Origin: Planctomycetota bacterium
GTDB lineage: Bacteria; Planctomycetota; Phycisphaerae; FEN-1346; JAACEH01
Length of the DNA stretch: 15,380 nucleotides
Direction of reading: 5' to 3'
Assembly: GCA_016935955.1 (NCBI GenBank)
Contig: JAFGPY010000273.1
Location: 1 to 15,380, forward strand
In this document: piece by piece, positions 1-8,018 of the stretch
Numbering within the stretch: the stretch's first letter is position 1
Layout of the letters: the number at the start of each line of letters is the position of its first letter
Notes under the pieces: model-generated
The model's database searches: none
The model's input: the letters and a program-made list of their open reading frames with translations, nothing else
What the model was told of the DNA's origin: nothing
Position numbers and translations under genes: made by a program

Positions 1-37
1 CGCCGCCGCCTTGGAAACCGTTACGGCCTCCGATGCG

Positions 38-67
38 TTGGGCTGGTTTATGTCTTGTGGCTACACT
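38..67 (+). promoter_or_regulatory. Predicted sigma-70-type promoter for the DUF5076 gene
   Basis: A TTGGGC box (38-43) and a TACACT box (62-67) are separated by 18 bases, which fits a housekeeping-type promoter. Transcription would begin near position 74, giving a leader of about 70 nt before the ATG at 145. The -10 box resembles those upstream of truD (TACACT) and of the sigma factor gene (TACAAT). This is a consensus match read by eye only. It also argues against translation starting upstream, although the reading frame is open from position 1. Confidence 0.4.
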
Positions 68-144
68 CAATCGTGAAGTGCTCTAGTTGTGGATGGCATG
101 GACTTTCCTTAGATTCGTTTTACCGCATACCCAGGAGGCATGAC

Positions 145-459
145 ATGTCCGTAGACGAACATCAACTCGACATTCCGCCCGCAGCCTGCAAGGACCCCAA
201 GTCGTTTGAGATACTTCGGCTTTGGGCCGCCGGAGGAAAGCAGCATGTCACCATTCATCCCCACCTGAAAGGCGGCCCAGAGGGCTTCGGATTCATGGTG
301 GCACAACTGGCGAGGCACGGCGCCATTTTGTTCAGCCAACGAGACAACATGCCAACGGACGAGGCTCTGTCCAGGATTCGCATTGGCTTCGACGACGAAT
401 GGGATGAGCCACAGGGCAACGCGACAGGAGAGTATCCGCACGACGAACAAGGCATCTAG
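145..459 (+). CDS. DUF5076 domain-containing small protein
   Basis: A 104-residue protein. The frame is open back to position 1, but the ATG at 145 is preceded by a perfect AGGAGG (133-138) at 6-nt spacing, so I start it there. The pattern matches my recollection of the DUF5076 family: an IPPAA segment (residues 10-14), a D-P-x-S-F-E-x-L-R-x-W stretch near residues 17-27, a central G-F-M-V-A-Q-L-A-R-H segment, and an R-I-x-x-x-F-D-x-E-W ending near residue 90. The family is small, probably cytosolic and of unknown function. No signal peptide or membrane segment is visible. The last 15 residues are polar and probably disordered. It appears to be a single-gene transcript and is separated from truD by about 275 bases. 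The family call is from memory of the consensus, not a search. Confidence 0.75.
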   Translation: MSVDEHQLDIPPAACKDPKSFEILRLWAAGGKQHVTIHPHLKGGPEGFGFMVAQLARHGAILFSQRDNMPTDEALSRIRIGFDDEWDEPQGNATGEYPHDEQGI

Positions 460-489
460 CGTGCCCCGTGGCTCGCCACCCTGTACGTC

Positions 490-642
490 TCAGCCACTCA
501 CCGCCTCTTGCCACTTTGCATCCGTCCGCGACGGTACCGCATCCACCTGTTCGTGCGTGACTTGGCTCTGCCTGTTCTCAATGGCCCGCGTCACCAGCCC
601 CAGCATCTCATTGGCGATGTAGAGCACCAGCAGCGCCGGCAC
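490..642 (-). pseudogene. Possible minus-strand coding remnant or tiny membrane protein
   Basis: Between the DUF5076 gene and truD the minus strand has about 50 open codons, from a GTG at 642 to a TGA ending at 490, with G or C at roughly four fifths of third positions. The translation starts with a hydrophobic helix-like segment (ALLVLYIANEMLGLV) followed by a polar tail rich in Q, E and R, which is a plausible protein rather than the arginine- and alanine-rich composition typical of shadow frames here. No Shine-Dalgarno lies before the GTG, and the frame stays open upstream into the antisense of truD. This suggests a decayed 3' end, a short protein with a weak start, or chance. I recognise no family. 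Confidence 0.22.
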
Positions 643-675
643 TGGCAGTTTGCAGGTGCGTTGGGCACGGCGGCC

Positions 676-684
676 TGCTACACT
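676..684 (+). promoter_or_regulatory. Extended -10 element upstream of truD
   Basis: The element reads TGC followed by TACACT (679-684), an extended -10 box almost identical to the one in front of the sigma factor gene. No good -35 box sits at 16-18 nt, so a promoter here would rely on the TG extension. Transcription from about 691 would leave almost no leader for an ATG at 694, but about 45 nt for the TTG at 736, which supports the TTG as the true truD start. Confidence 0.35.
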
Positions 685-735
685 TGATGGTCCGTGATGG
701 GCTTTGACCGTGCGCAATGTGAACGAGGAGTCGAC

Positions 736-2007
736 TTGAGTGACGGACTGAATCACCTGCCGCCGATGCCGCGACTGACCGATGACCTGCCGGGGACGGG
801 CGGGCGGCTGCGCGCGGGAATGGACGATTTCGAGGTGACGGAACTCCCCCTCTATGAACCTTCGGGGCAGGGCACGCACAGCTACCTGTGGATCGAGAAG
901 CGCGGTATCGCCACCATGGAGATGGTCCACCGGCTGGCCCGCACACTGGGCCGCGACGCTCGCGATTTCGGCACGGCCGGACTGAAGGACGCCCGGGCGG
1001 TCACGCGGCAATGGGTGAGCATTGAGCACGTGGACGACGGTCGTCTGGAGGGACTCTCGGGCGACGGCTGGCGGGTGCTTCGAGTCTCGCGGCACGGCAA
1101 CAAGCTGAAGATCGGACATCTGCGCGGCAACGAATTCGCCATTACCATTCGCGACGTGCCGCCGGATGCGGCCGCAAGGGTGCGGGCTGTTGTCGATCGA
1201 CTCTGCGAGGTGGGGGTGCCCAACCTGTTCGGTCACCAGCGGTTCGGCCTGCGGGGCGATTCGCACCTGGTCGGCCGCGCGATTGTGGCCGGCCAGTGGC
1301 GGGAGGTCTGCGACGTGCTGCTGGGCCGTCCGTCGGAGAACGATCCGCCCAAGGGGCGGCAATTCCGCAAGCTGTACGACGCGGGGCGGTACCAGGGCGC
1401 CCGGGCGGTGCTGCCGTCGGGCCACCGCGAGCACATCGCCGTCCTCGACACGCTGATTCGCACGCGGGGCGACTTCGGCCGCGCGGCCCGGGCCATGCCG
1501 AAGAACATGCGCCGATTCTTCGTTTCGGCTTGGCAGTCGGCCCTGTTCAACGAGGTCGTGGCCCAACGCATGCCCGAACTCGGACGCCTGATGGTCGGCG
1601 ACCTGGCTTGGCTGCACGACCGCGGCGCGGTGTTCACCGTGGAGGATGTGGAAGCCGAGCAGTTGCGGGCGGACCGCTTGGAGATCAGCCCATCGGGGCC
1701 GCTGTTCGGCGGACGTATGAAGTCGCCCCTCGGCCGGCCGGGAGAGATCGAACGCGAGGTGCTGGCCGCGTCGGGACTGAGCGAGCAGGTGCTGGCCCGC
1801 AACAAGACGCTGCGCGGCGGGCGGCGGCCGATGCGTGTGCCGCTGGTCGGCGCCGAGGTGGAGGAAACGTCCAGAGGCATTCGTGTGAAATTCGCACTAC
1901 CCGCGGGAACCTACGCCACGGTCGTCATGGACGAAATCATGAAGTGCGGCGGTGCGGCAACCGAGGATGCGGGAAACGAGATTGCCGGCGAGGACGACGA
2001 AGTGTAA
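736..2007 (+). CDS. truD: tRNA pseudouridine(13) synthase TruD
   Basis: TruD isomerises uridine 13 of certain tRNAs to pseudouridine in the cytoplasm. The family's catalytic motif is present as GLKDARAVTRQ, with the catalytic aspartate at residue 85 counting from TTG 736. Also present are the NLFGHQRFG motif (from residue 163), matching the family's N-x-F-G-x-Q-R-F-G, and an F-x-x-S-A-W-Q-S-A-L-F-N segment. At 423 residues it is longer than E. coli TruD (about 350), partly from short terminal extensions. The C-terminal tail is acidic (EIAGEDDEV). I chose TTG 736 because GAGGAG (725-730) lies 5 nt upstream; in-frame ATGs at 694 and 697 lack a good ribosome site and sit on the predicted transcription start. 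It appears monocistronic, with 133 bp to the next start. The family call is firm; the start is less so. Confidence 0.95.
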   Translation: MSDGLNHLPPMPRLTDDLPGTGGRLRAGMDDFEVTELPLYEPSGQGTHSYLWIEKRGIATMEMVHRLARTLGRDARDFGTAGLKDARAVTRQWVSIEHVDDGRLEGLSGDGWRVLRVSRHGNKLKIGHLRGNEFAITIRDVPPDAAARVRAVVDRLCEVGVPNLFGHQRFGLRGDSHLVGRAIVAGQWREVCDVLLGRPSENDPPKGRQFRKLYDAGRYQGARAVLPSGHREHIAVLDTLIRTRGDFGRAARAMPKNMRRFFVSAWQSALFNEVVAQRMPELGRLMVGDLAWLHDRGAVFTVEDVEAEQLRADRLEISPSGPLFGGRMKSPLGRPGEIEREVLAASGLSEQVLARNKTLRGGRRPMRVPLVGAEVEETSRGIRVKFALPAGTYATVVMDEIMKCGGAATEDAGNEIAGEDDEV

Positions 2008-2140
2008 GCTGTGTTGCGGCGTTGCTGAATCATGTCTCTTTGACGCGACACCGAGCCGGCGTGCGGGTGTTCATGTCTGTGTCTGTGAGCTGACTTACTC
2101 CCAAGAACCGTTGTCTGCAGAGCACGTGGAGGAACCAACT

Positions 2141-4963
2141 ATGACGCGTTCGGCATGTCTTCTTTGCTGTGTGACGATTCTGGCTGCAATGGCGGGACAA
2201 GCGACGGCCAAGACGCCCAAGGCCGTTCCCGACGAGCAACTGGCGAAGGTCGTCGCCGAAGCTCCCAAGCTTCCGGCCGATCTGGACCTGGGGCTGACGA
2301 TGAAGCTGATCGACTTCATCGACTGCACGAATCCCGACGACCCGCACGATTTCCTCGACCAGGGCACGTCGAAGGTCGTCACGGGGCCGGCCGGCAAGTA
2401 CCGGATCACGGCCTCGCACCGTCACGCCTTTTTCTCGTACGCTTTTCGTACGGCGGGTCGCGACAAGCCGGTGCTGCTCGTGATTGAGTACCCGGACGAC
2501 GCGGACCGGATCATCAGCTACATGACGCACGATTCGATGCGGGCCAAAACGCCGCACACCTCCTTCAGTCAGGAGACGGGCGTCTACACAGGCGGGGCGC
2601 TGCCGACGACGAACGCGATGCAGTACTTCACGCTCGTTTCGTGGCCGCAGGACGACTGGTCTCCGTTGATCACGCTGAACTTTGCCCATGACGGCGGCGC
2701 GGGGGCCGCCAGCCGCATCTGGGTCTACGCAATTGACGAGATGCCGGCCCTGGACGTGGACGCTCCCGATCCCGACAACCAGCGGACGCTCGATGCGTTC
2801 TTCTGCCTGGCGTTTCTGGCCAAGCGCGACAACTTCGGCTGGCAGAGCAAGCAGTCGATCGAGCACATGTGCGACTACCTGAAGCTGATCGGCGCCAACC
2901 GGGCAACAATGGAGGTCTACGCTAACCAGGGCTGGGGCCAGATGTGCACGATTCCGTCCTGGGACTGCCCGGACGACAAGGGCTACCTGGACGACGTCCT
3001 GCGGCAGATGGACGCCAAGGGCGGCGTGGGGCTGATCGCCGGCGTGGTGGCCGACGGCATGTACGGCGACGTGATCGCCGGTGGCACGAAGGTCCGCGAC
3101 ATGGAGCCCGAGAAGGCCAAGGCGGTGATCCTCAAGGGCTTCGATGAGTTCATTGACCGTTACGGCAAGTACAAGTCCCTGAAAGGCATCGCCCTGGGCA
3201 GCATGGAGACGATCGGTTTCCTGGACACGCTTCAGGCCAAGAAGATGCTGGCCGATGTCGTGGCCCACATCAAGACGCGGCGTCCGGACTTCGAGGTGCT
3301 GACTTACGTGGGCAACTGGCGTCTGCAGACGCCGCAATTCTCGGGCAGGCAGGGCATGCCCACCAGCGGCGAAATCATCAGTCGCTGGGAGCAGACGGGC
3401 CCCGACTGGCCGAAGTTCCTGGCCTCGATGGTCCACCAGAACTACAAGGCATGGAAGCACGACCCGGCGGAACTGAAGAAGGTGGACGGTCTGGCGGTGT
3501 ACCAGATGTTCCATCCGAACGATCACCGGCTGCACGCTCTCTACACGAACGAGCCGCGGCAGGCCATCTACTACGACACGTTCCGTTGTCAGCCGTTGAG
3601 CGACGCCGTGGCGACGCCCTATGCGGCCATCTTCGACACGTTCACCGAGGGGCACATCGGCCTGCATGAAGACCTGAACTTCTGGTACACCAAGCCGTGG
3701 ACCGGACCGGACTTCAACCCGGCGGGCGAGTTCGCGATTTCGCCGTGGACGCAGGTCATGGCCCAGGGCGACCGGCTGTCGATTACGGCCGGGGCCTGGA
3801 GCGTGAAGTACTTCGGGCTCGACGACCGCATGCGGCGGTTTGCGCGAGCCTACCGCAGCCTGCCGCCGGTGGTGATGAAGGACGTGTCCTTGGACGAGGG
3901 CAGCGACACGGCCCGCGTCCGATGGGTCGAGTATAAGGGCAAGCGGTACATCTCCGTCGTCAGCACAATTCCGTTCGCCTCGCAGGCTACGATCGACGGC
4001 AAGGCGGTCGCCCTGAAGCCGTTCGAACTGGTGGTGCTGAAGGACGACAAGTCGGGCGCGCCGCAGGCGAGCGTGGCGGTCTGCGAGCCGTACGTGGCGT
4101 GGGTCAAAGGGCGGCTGGACGCCTATGAGACGCTGCGGGCCGAGGTGGCGGCGCTGGACGCCAAGGCGGCGCCGAAGGTCTACGCCGAGGTGGCGGCGCG
4201 GGCCCGGCAGTTGCTCGATAACGGGCAGCCCTATGCGGCCGATGTGGCCCTGGGCTACGGGCTGGGCGGCGAGCTGCAACTGCGCAAGGACATCATCCAG
4301 CGGCCGCAGATGACGGCGCCGAAGATCGAGGCCGCGCCGCCCATGAACGGTGATCTGGACGCCTGGCCGAAGCAGGCTTCGGACCTGGTGGCCGACACGA
4401 GCGACTACCTGCTTGGCCACGTCTACTTCGTCAACAGTTGGACGGGACCGGCCGACCTGTCGGCCCGTGTGCGGCTGGCGCACGACGGGCAGAACCTCTA
4501 CGTGGGCATCGAGGTCCGCGACGACGTCGTGGCCAGCTACGAGGAGACGAACCGCCGCAACGAGAAAGTCAAACGCAGCGACAACTGCACGCTCCGCGTG
4601 AGCACCGACGGGGCGTACAAGGATTGGACTAAGCCCGCAGGCCTGGCCAGCAACATTCGCTGGTCGGTCAACCTGCCGTTCGACGGAAAAGAGACGAACG
4701 GCAAAGGCGCGGGTGGGTTCCAGTACACCTGCCGGCGCACGGCCGGGGGCTACGTGGTCGAAGGCTCGGCGCCGCTGAGCGAGTTCGGTGTGAAGCCGGG
4801 CGAGGCGTTCGGTCTGCTGCTGGAGGTGGGCGATCTGGACAAGACGCCTAACGTGTCGATGCACACCTGGAGCCGCAAGCAATCGCTCTTCGTACCGCAC
4901 AAGGTGAACTTCCAGTCGTGGAACGACGTCCGCAACAGCGCGGAGGTCGTGCTGGAGAAGTGA
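2141..4963 (+). CDS. Large secreted multidomain protein, glycoside-hydrolase-like, with CBM9-like C-terminus (paralogue A)
   Basis: A 940-residue exported protein. The ATG at 2141 follows GGAGGA (2128-2133) by 7 nt and opens a clear signal peptide, probably cut after ATA at residue 23; upstream in-frame codons do not look secretory. Visible modules are: a beta-rich N-terminal domain (about 30-215); a region with the rhythm of a (beta/alpha)8 barrel (about 240-510) holding KGFDEF (from 332), HDPAE (from 440) and a conserved T-x-x-E-G with Glu503; a beta segment RVRWVEY (from 592) resembling the C-terminal beta domain of many glycosidases; a helical linker (about 650-720); and a CBM9/DOMON-like module (724-940) starting near PMNGDLDAWP. 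The next gene is a full-length paralogue 61 nt downstream, so the two are probably co-transcribed. Export and carbohydrate binding are reasonable inferences. Hydrolase activity rests on architecture only, and I recognise no named enzyme family. Confidence 0.72.
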   Translation: MTRSACLLCCVTILAAMAGQATAKTPKAVPDEQLAKVVAEAPKLPADLDLGLTMKLIDFIDCTNPDDPHDFLDQGTSKVVTGPAGKYRITASHRHAFFSYAFRTAGRDKPVLLVIEYPDDADRIISYMTHDSMRAKTPHTSFSQETGVYTGGALPTTNAMQYFTLVSWPQDDWSPLITLNFAHDGGAGAASRIWVYAIDEMPALDVDAPDPDNQRTLDAFFCLAFLAKRDNFGWQSKQSIEHMCDYLKLIGANRATMEVYANQGWGQMCTIPSWDCPDDKGYLDDVLRQMDAKGGVGLIAGVVADGMYGDVIAGGTKVRDMEPEKAKAVILKGFDEFIDRYGKYKSLKGIALGSMETIGFLDTLQAKKMLADVVAHIKTRRPDFEVLTYVGNWRLQTPQFSGRQGMPTSGEIISRWEQTGPDWPKFLASMVHQNYKAWKHDPAELKKVDGLAVYQMFHPNDHRLHALYTNEPRQAIYYDTFRCQPLSDAVATPYAAIFDTFTEGHIGLHEDLNFWYTKPWTGPDFNPAGEFAISPWTQVMAQGDRLSITAGAWSVKYFGLDDRMRRFARAYRSLPPVVMKDVSLDEGSDTARVRWVEYKGKRYISVVSTIPFASQATIDGKAVALKPFELVVLKDDKSGAPQASVAVCEPYVAWVKGRLDAYETLRAEVAALDAKAAPKVYAEVAARARQLLDNGQPYAADVALGYGLGGELQLRKDIIQRPQMTAPKIEAAPPMNGDLDAWPKQASDLVADTSDYLLGHVYFVNSWTGPADLSARVRLAHDGQNLYVGIEVRDDVVASYEETNRRNEKVKRSDNCTLRVSTDGAYKDWTKPAGLASNIRWSVNLPFDGKETNGKGAGGFQYTCRRTAGGYVVEGSAPLSEFGVKPGEAFGLLLEVGDLDKTPNVSMHTWSRKQSLFVPHKVNFQSWNDVRNSAEVVLEK

Positions 4964-5024
4964 CGTAATGTTTGCCCGGTGACGTGACTGACGACTTGCA
5001 TCCCATTCTGTTCGGAGGCCCGCC

Positions 5025-7814
5025 ATGAGACGCGCATATCTGCCGGTGTGTGTGGTAGTCGTACTGCTCGGAGGCTGTGCCGCATCCGCGGTTGCCGGTC
5101 AGCCGCTGACCAGTCCCGAGGCCATCAAGGAGAGCATGGATCTGGACGTGCGTCTGATCGACACGATCGATTGCACGAAGGCGGACGACGAGCATGCCTT
5201 CAAGGACCAGGGCACGTCATCGGTGGTGGACGGTCCGGCGGGCCGGTACCGCCAGACGGCGGCGCATCGGCACGCCTTCTTCGCCTACAAGTTCAAGACG
5301 GCGGGCAAGGACAAGCCGGTGCTGGTCGTCTGGGAGTACCCGGACGACGCCGTGCGGACGATCAACTTCTGTACGCACGAGTCGCTGCTGTCGGGCAATG
5401 CCAACATCGACTGGAGCCTGGAGACGATCGCCTACACGGGCAACCCGCTGCCGCTGTCGAACACGATGCAGTACCACACGTTCATCATGTATCCGCAGGA
5501 GGCCGAACCGGCGGTGATCGTGGGCAACTTCTCGCGCTACGGCCATCCTGCCGCCGCGAGCCGCATCTGGGTCTATGCCATTGAGAAACCGCTACCCAAG
5601 CTACAGGTCGAGGCCCCCGCGCCGGACCGGCAGCGACGTTTCGGCCACTTCAACTCGTTCGCCTTCCTGCCGACGAGTTTCCACTTCGGGTTCCGCAGCC
5701 CGAACGCCATCGAGCACATGCTCGACTACTGCGAGTACGTGGGCGTCAACGAACTGAGCTGGGTCGTGGTGGCCAACAACTCGTGGGGCTTCTGGTGCAC
5801 GATTCCGTCCTGGGACCGCAGCGGCGGCCAACCCGATCACTTGGACAAAGTGCTGGCGGCCATGGACGCTCGCGGCGGATTCGGTCTGATCGCCAGCTTC
5901 GGCCCCGAGGGCGATTTCAAGATGGGCGGCAAGGGCTACCTCGGTATGGAGAAAGAGGAACTGAAGGCGGCGCTGCTGAAAGGCTTCGACGAGTTCCTGG
6001 ACCGCTACAGCAAGTTCAAGTCGCTTCGCGGCATTGCCCTGGGCGGCATGTACGGCATCCAGTTCTACGACCGCCTGCGGCAGACCGGCGTGCTGGACGA
6101 TGTGGTCGCCCACATCAAGGCCCGCAATCCGGACCTCGAAGTCATCACCTACCTCGGCGGCCGTGGGCTGCACATCGAGTACTTCGACGGCAAGGAACTC
6201 CCCGGCGGCAAGACACCGACGATGAACGACGTGGTGACCGGCTGGGAGACGAGCGGCAAGCCGTGGTCCGACTGGCTGGGCGACCAAGCCCTGGTGGCGT
6301 GGAAAGCCTGGAGCCACGATCCGGCCGAGATGAAGACGGTGCCGGGGCTGACCGTCTGGGAGCAGCTCCAGCCTGACGACCACAAGATTTTCGACCTCTA
6401 CGACCAGGATCCGCGGGCCATGGTCTACTACGATCTCGACAACAGCCAGCGGCGAAGCGACCTGGTGGACAGTCCCTATGCGGCCATCTGGAACACGCAC
6501 AGCGAGGGTTGGTTCGGCCTGCATCCGGAGGTGAACTTCTGGGCCCAGAAGCTGTGGGTGGCGCCGGACGCCAACGCCCCGTCGCCCTTGTCGCTGGCGA
6601 CGTTCGCGCGGACCATCGGCCTGCGCGACCGCCTGGCGATCATGTCGGGGTCGTGGAACAACAAATACTTCGGCCACGAGCAGCACATTCGCCGCTTCAC
6701 GAAGGCCCTGCGCAGCCTGCCGCCGGTGGTGATGCAGGACGTGGCCGACCTTCCGGTCGACACGGTTCGCGTCCGCTGGGTCGAGTACGAGGGCAAGCGC
6801 TACGTTTCGGTTGTCAGCTTGATTCCGTTCGCATCGCAGGTGACTGTGGACGGCCGTACGGTGGACCTGCCGCCGTATGAGCTGGTGGCCCTGAGCGACG
6901 AGAAGTCGGGGTCGCCGAAGGTGGAGGGTAAGCTGTGCGAGGAGTACCGCAAGTGGATCGCGGCGAAGATTGCGGGTTTCGAGAAGCTTTGCGGCGAGGT
7001 CAGGGCTCTGGATGCGGCGGCCGTGCCGGAAGCTTACGCCAAGGTCGCGATTGAGGCCGGCAAGCTCGTGGCGGCAGGGCGTCTCTGTGCGGCCGACATC
7101 GCGCTTGGGGCGGGGCTGGTCAATGAGATGCAGCTTCGCAAGGACATCCTCGACCCCGAGGTCATCAACGCGCCGAAGATTGCTTCCGCGCCGCCCATGG
7201 ACGGCAATCTGGACGCCTGGCCGAAGGAGGCCTCGGACTATGCGGCTGATGACGGGCGGTTCATCGCCGGGCACCTGTATTTCCCGAACAGTTGGCAGGG
7301 ACCGGACGATCTGTCGGCCCGCGTGCGTCTGGCCAACGACGGCCAGAAGCTCTATGTCGGCATCGAGGTGAAGGATTCGGTGCTTGCGGCCTACAGCGAG
7401 GAGCTTCGCGGCCGCTCGTTCGACCGTAGCGACAGTTGCTCGGTGCGGCTGAGCACCGACGGCAAGTACCTGGACTGGAAGTCGCCCGGTGGCCTGGGTG
7501 GCAACCTGTCGTGGTCTATCGCGTTGCCGATCGACAAGGCCGAGACCTCGGGCAAGGGCGGGGCGGGCTTCGCTTACACTTGCCGCCGCACGGAGACGGG
7601 TTACGTGTTCGAGGGCAGCGCACCGCTGTCGGATCTGAACGTGCAACCGGGCGGAGCGATGGGCTTCCTGCTGTCGCTGACCGACGTGGACAAGACGGCG
7701 AACCTGAAGAACTCGGGCTGGGCGGCCAAGCAGGTGCTGCTGTTCCCGCACAAGCCGAACTTCGAGTACTGGGGCGACGTCCGCACGTGCGCCAAGCTGG
7801 TGATCGGCGAGTAG
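5025..7814 (+). CDS. Large exported multidomain protein, glycoside-hydrolase-like, with CBM9-like C-terminus (paralogue B)
   Basis: A 929-residue paralogue of the preceding gene. The ATG at 5025 follows GGAGG (5014-5018) by 6 nt. Its export signal differs from that of A: a hydrophobic run ends in LLGGC with Cys18, a plausible lipobox, so B may be a membrane-anchored lipoprotein; a signal peptidase I site after AVA (residue 24) is the alternative. Module order matches A: beta-rich N-terminal domain, barrel-like region from about residue 230 (KGFDEF, DVVAHIK and HDPAE shared with A), Glu494 equivalent to A's Glu503 in an S-E-G-x-x-G-L-H context, RVRWVEY with IPFASQ, then a CBM9/DOMON-like module (714-929). 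Shared residues run the full length, with divergence mainly in loops. A stem-loop terminator follows 22 nt after the stop. Function is unassigned; a secreted or surface glycan-active role is inferred. Confidence 0.72.
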   Translation: MRRAYLPVCVVVVLLGGCAASAVAGQPLTSPEAIKESMDLDVRLIDTIDCTKADDEHAFKDQGTSSVVDGPAGRYRQTAAHRHAFFAYKFKTAGKDKPVLVVWEYPDDAVRTINFCTHESLLSGNANIDWSLETIAYTGNPLPLSNTMQYHTFIMYPQEAEPAVIVGNFSRYGHPAAASRIWVYAIEKPLPKLQVEAPAPDRQRRFGHFNSFAFLPTSFHFGFRSPNAIEHMLDYCEYVGVNELSWVVVANNSWGFWCTIPSWDRSGGQPDHLDKVLAAMDARGGFGLIASFGPEGDFKMGGKGYLGMEKEELKAALLKGFDEFLDRYSKFKSLRGIALGGMYGIQFYDRLRQTGVLDDVVAHIKARNPDLEVITYLGGRGLHIEYFDGKELPGGKTPTMNDVVTGWETSGKPWSDWLGDQALVAWKAWSHDPAEMKTVPGLTVWEQLQPDDHKIFDLYDQDPRAMVYYDLDNSQRRSDLVDSPYAAIWNTHSEGWFGLHPEVNFWAQKLWVAPDANAPSPLSLATFARTIGLRDRLAIMSGSWNNKYFGHEQHIRRFTKALRSLPPVVMQDVADLPVDTVRVRWVEYEGKRYVSVVSLIPFASQVTVDGRTVDLPPYELVALSDEKSGSPKVEGKLCEEYRKWIAAKIAGFEKLCGEVRALDAAAVPEAYAKVAIEAGKLVAAGRLCAADIALGAGLVNEMQLRKDILDPEVINAPKIASAPPMDGNLDAWPKEASDYAADDGRFIAGHLYFPNSWQGPDDLSARVRLANDGQKLYVGIEVKDSVLAAYSEELRGRSFDRSDSCSVRLSTDGKYLDWKSPGGLGGNLSWSIALPIDKAETSGKGGAGFAYTCRRTETGYVFEGSAPLSDLNVQPGGAMGFLLSLTDVDKTANLKNSGWAAKQVLLFPHKPNFEYWGDVRTCAKLVIGE

Positions 7815-7835
7815 AGAGTAAGGGATATGAGTGTG

Positions 7836-7857
7836 GCAGGGGCGCGAGCGCCCCTGC
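7836..7857 (+). terminator. Stem-loop terminator after the paralogue pair
   Basis: A perfect 9-bp stem, GCAGGGGCG paired with CGCCCCTGC, encloses a 4-nt loop (7845-7848), 22 nt after the stop at 7814. Only two T residues follow, so it is a strong hairpin with a poor U-tract. It still separates the paralogue pair from the sigma factor unit, whose promoter begins at 7898. Confidence 0.6.
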
Positions 7858-7897
7858 TTCCCCGAAACGTTAATGCACCCCTTGAACGGCTGCGCAG

Positions 7898-7926
7898 TTG
7901 AACTGAACGGGGCAGGCTGCTACAAT
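7898..7926 (+). promoter_or_regulatory. Near-consensus extended -10 promoter for the ECF sigma operon
   Basis: TTGAAC (7898-7903), a 17-base spacer and TACAAT (7921-7926), with TG at 7918-7919 forming an extended -10. This is the best promoter match in the window. Transcription would start near 7933, leaving a leader of about 85 nt before the sigma gene. It resembles a housekeeping promoter rather than an ECF-type promoter, so nothing here indicates direct autoregulation. Confidence 0.65.
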
Positions 7927-7995
7927 CCTGTAGGTTCTGTTGTCTCCAGTCTACGGTGGGATGGGGCAATGGGGCCATATTGGGTCTGAATAGGT

Positions 7996-8010
7996 ACGCC
8001 CCCAGGGCGT
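7996..8010 (+). promoter_or_regulatory. Leader hairpin overlapping the ribosome site of the sigma gene
   Basis: ACGCCC (7996-8001) and GGGCGT (8005-8010) form a perfect 6-bp stem with a 3-nt loop, ending 8 nt before the ATG at 8019. The only sensible Shine-Dalgarno-like sequence, AGGG (8004-8007), lies inside it. The hairpin could therefore limit translation; whether it is regulated is unknown. Confidence 0.35.
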
Positions 8011-8018
8011 CTAAGGTG

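Noticed and set aside
2030..5026. 998-codon open frame on the minus strand opposite paralogue A
   Set aside because: It mirrors the codon pattern of the plus-strand gene in GC-rich DNA, is extremely rich in R, H, L and V without domain logic, and starts and ends at no ribosome site. The plus strand has a signal peptide, recognisable modules and a paralogue.
5601..7751. 716-codon open frame on the minus strand opposite paralogue B
   Set aside because: The same shadow effect appears as for paralogue A. That both paralogues give long antisense frames reflects shared codon usage, not a second gene.
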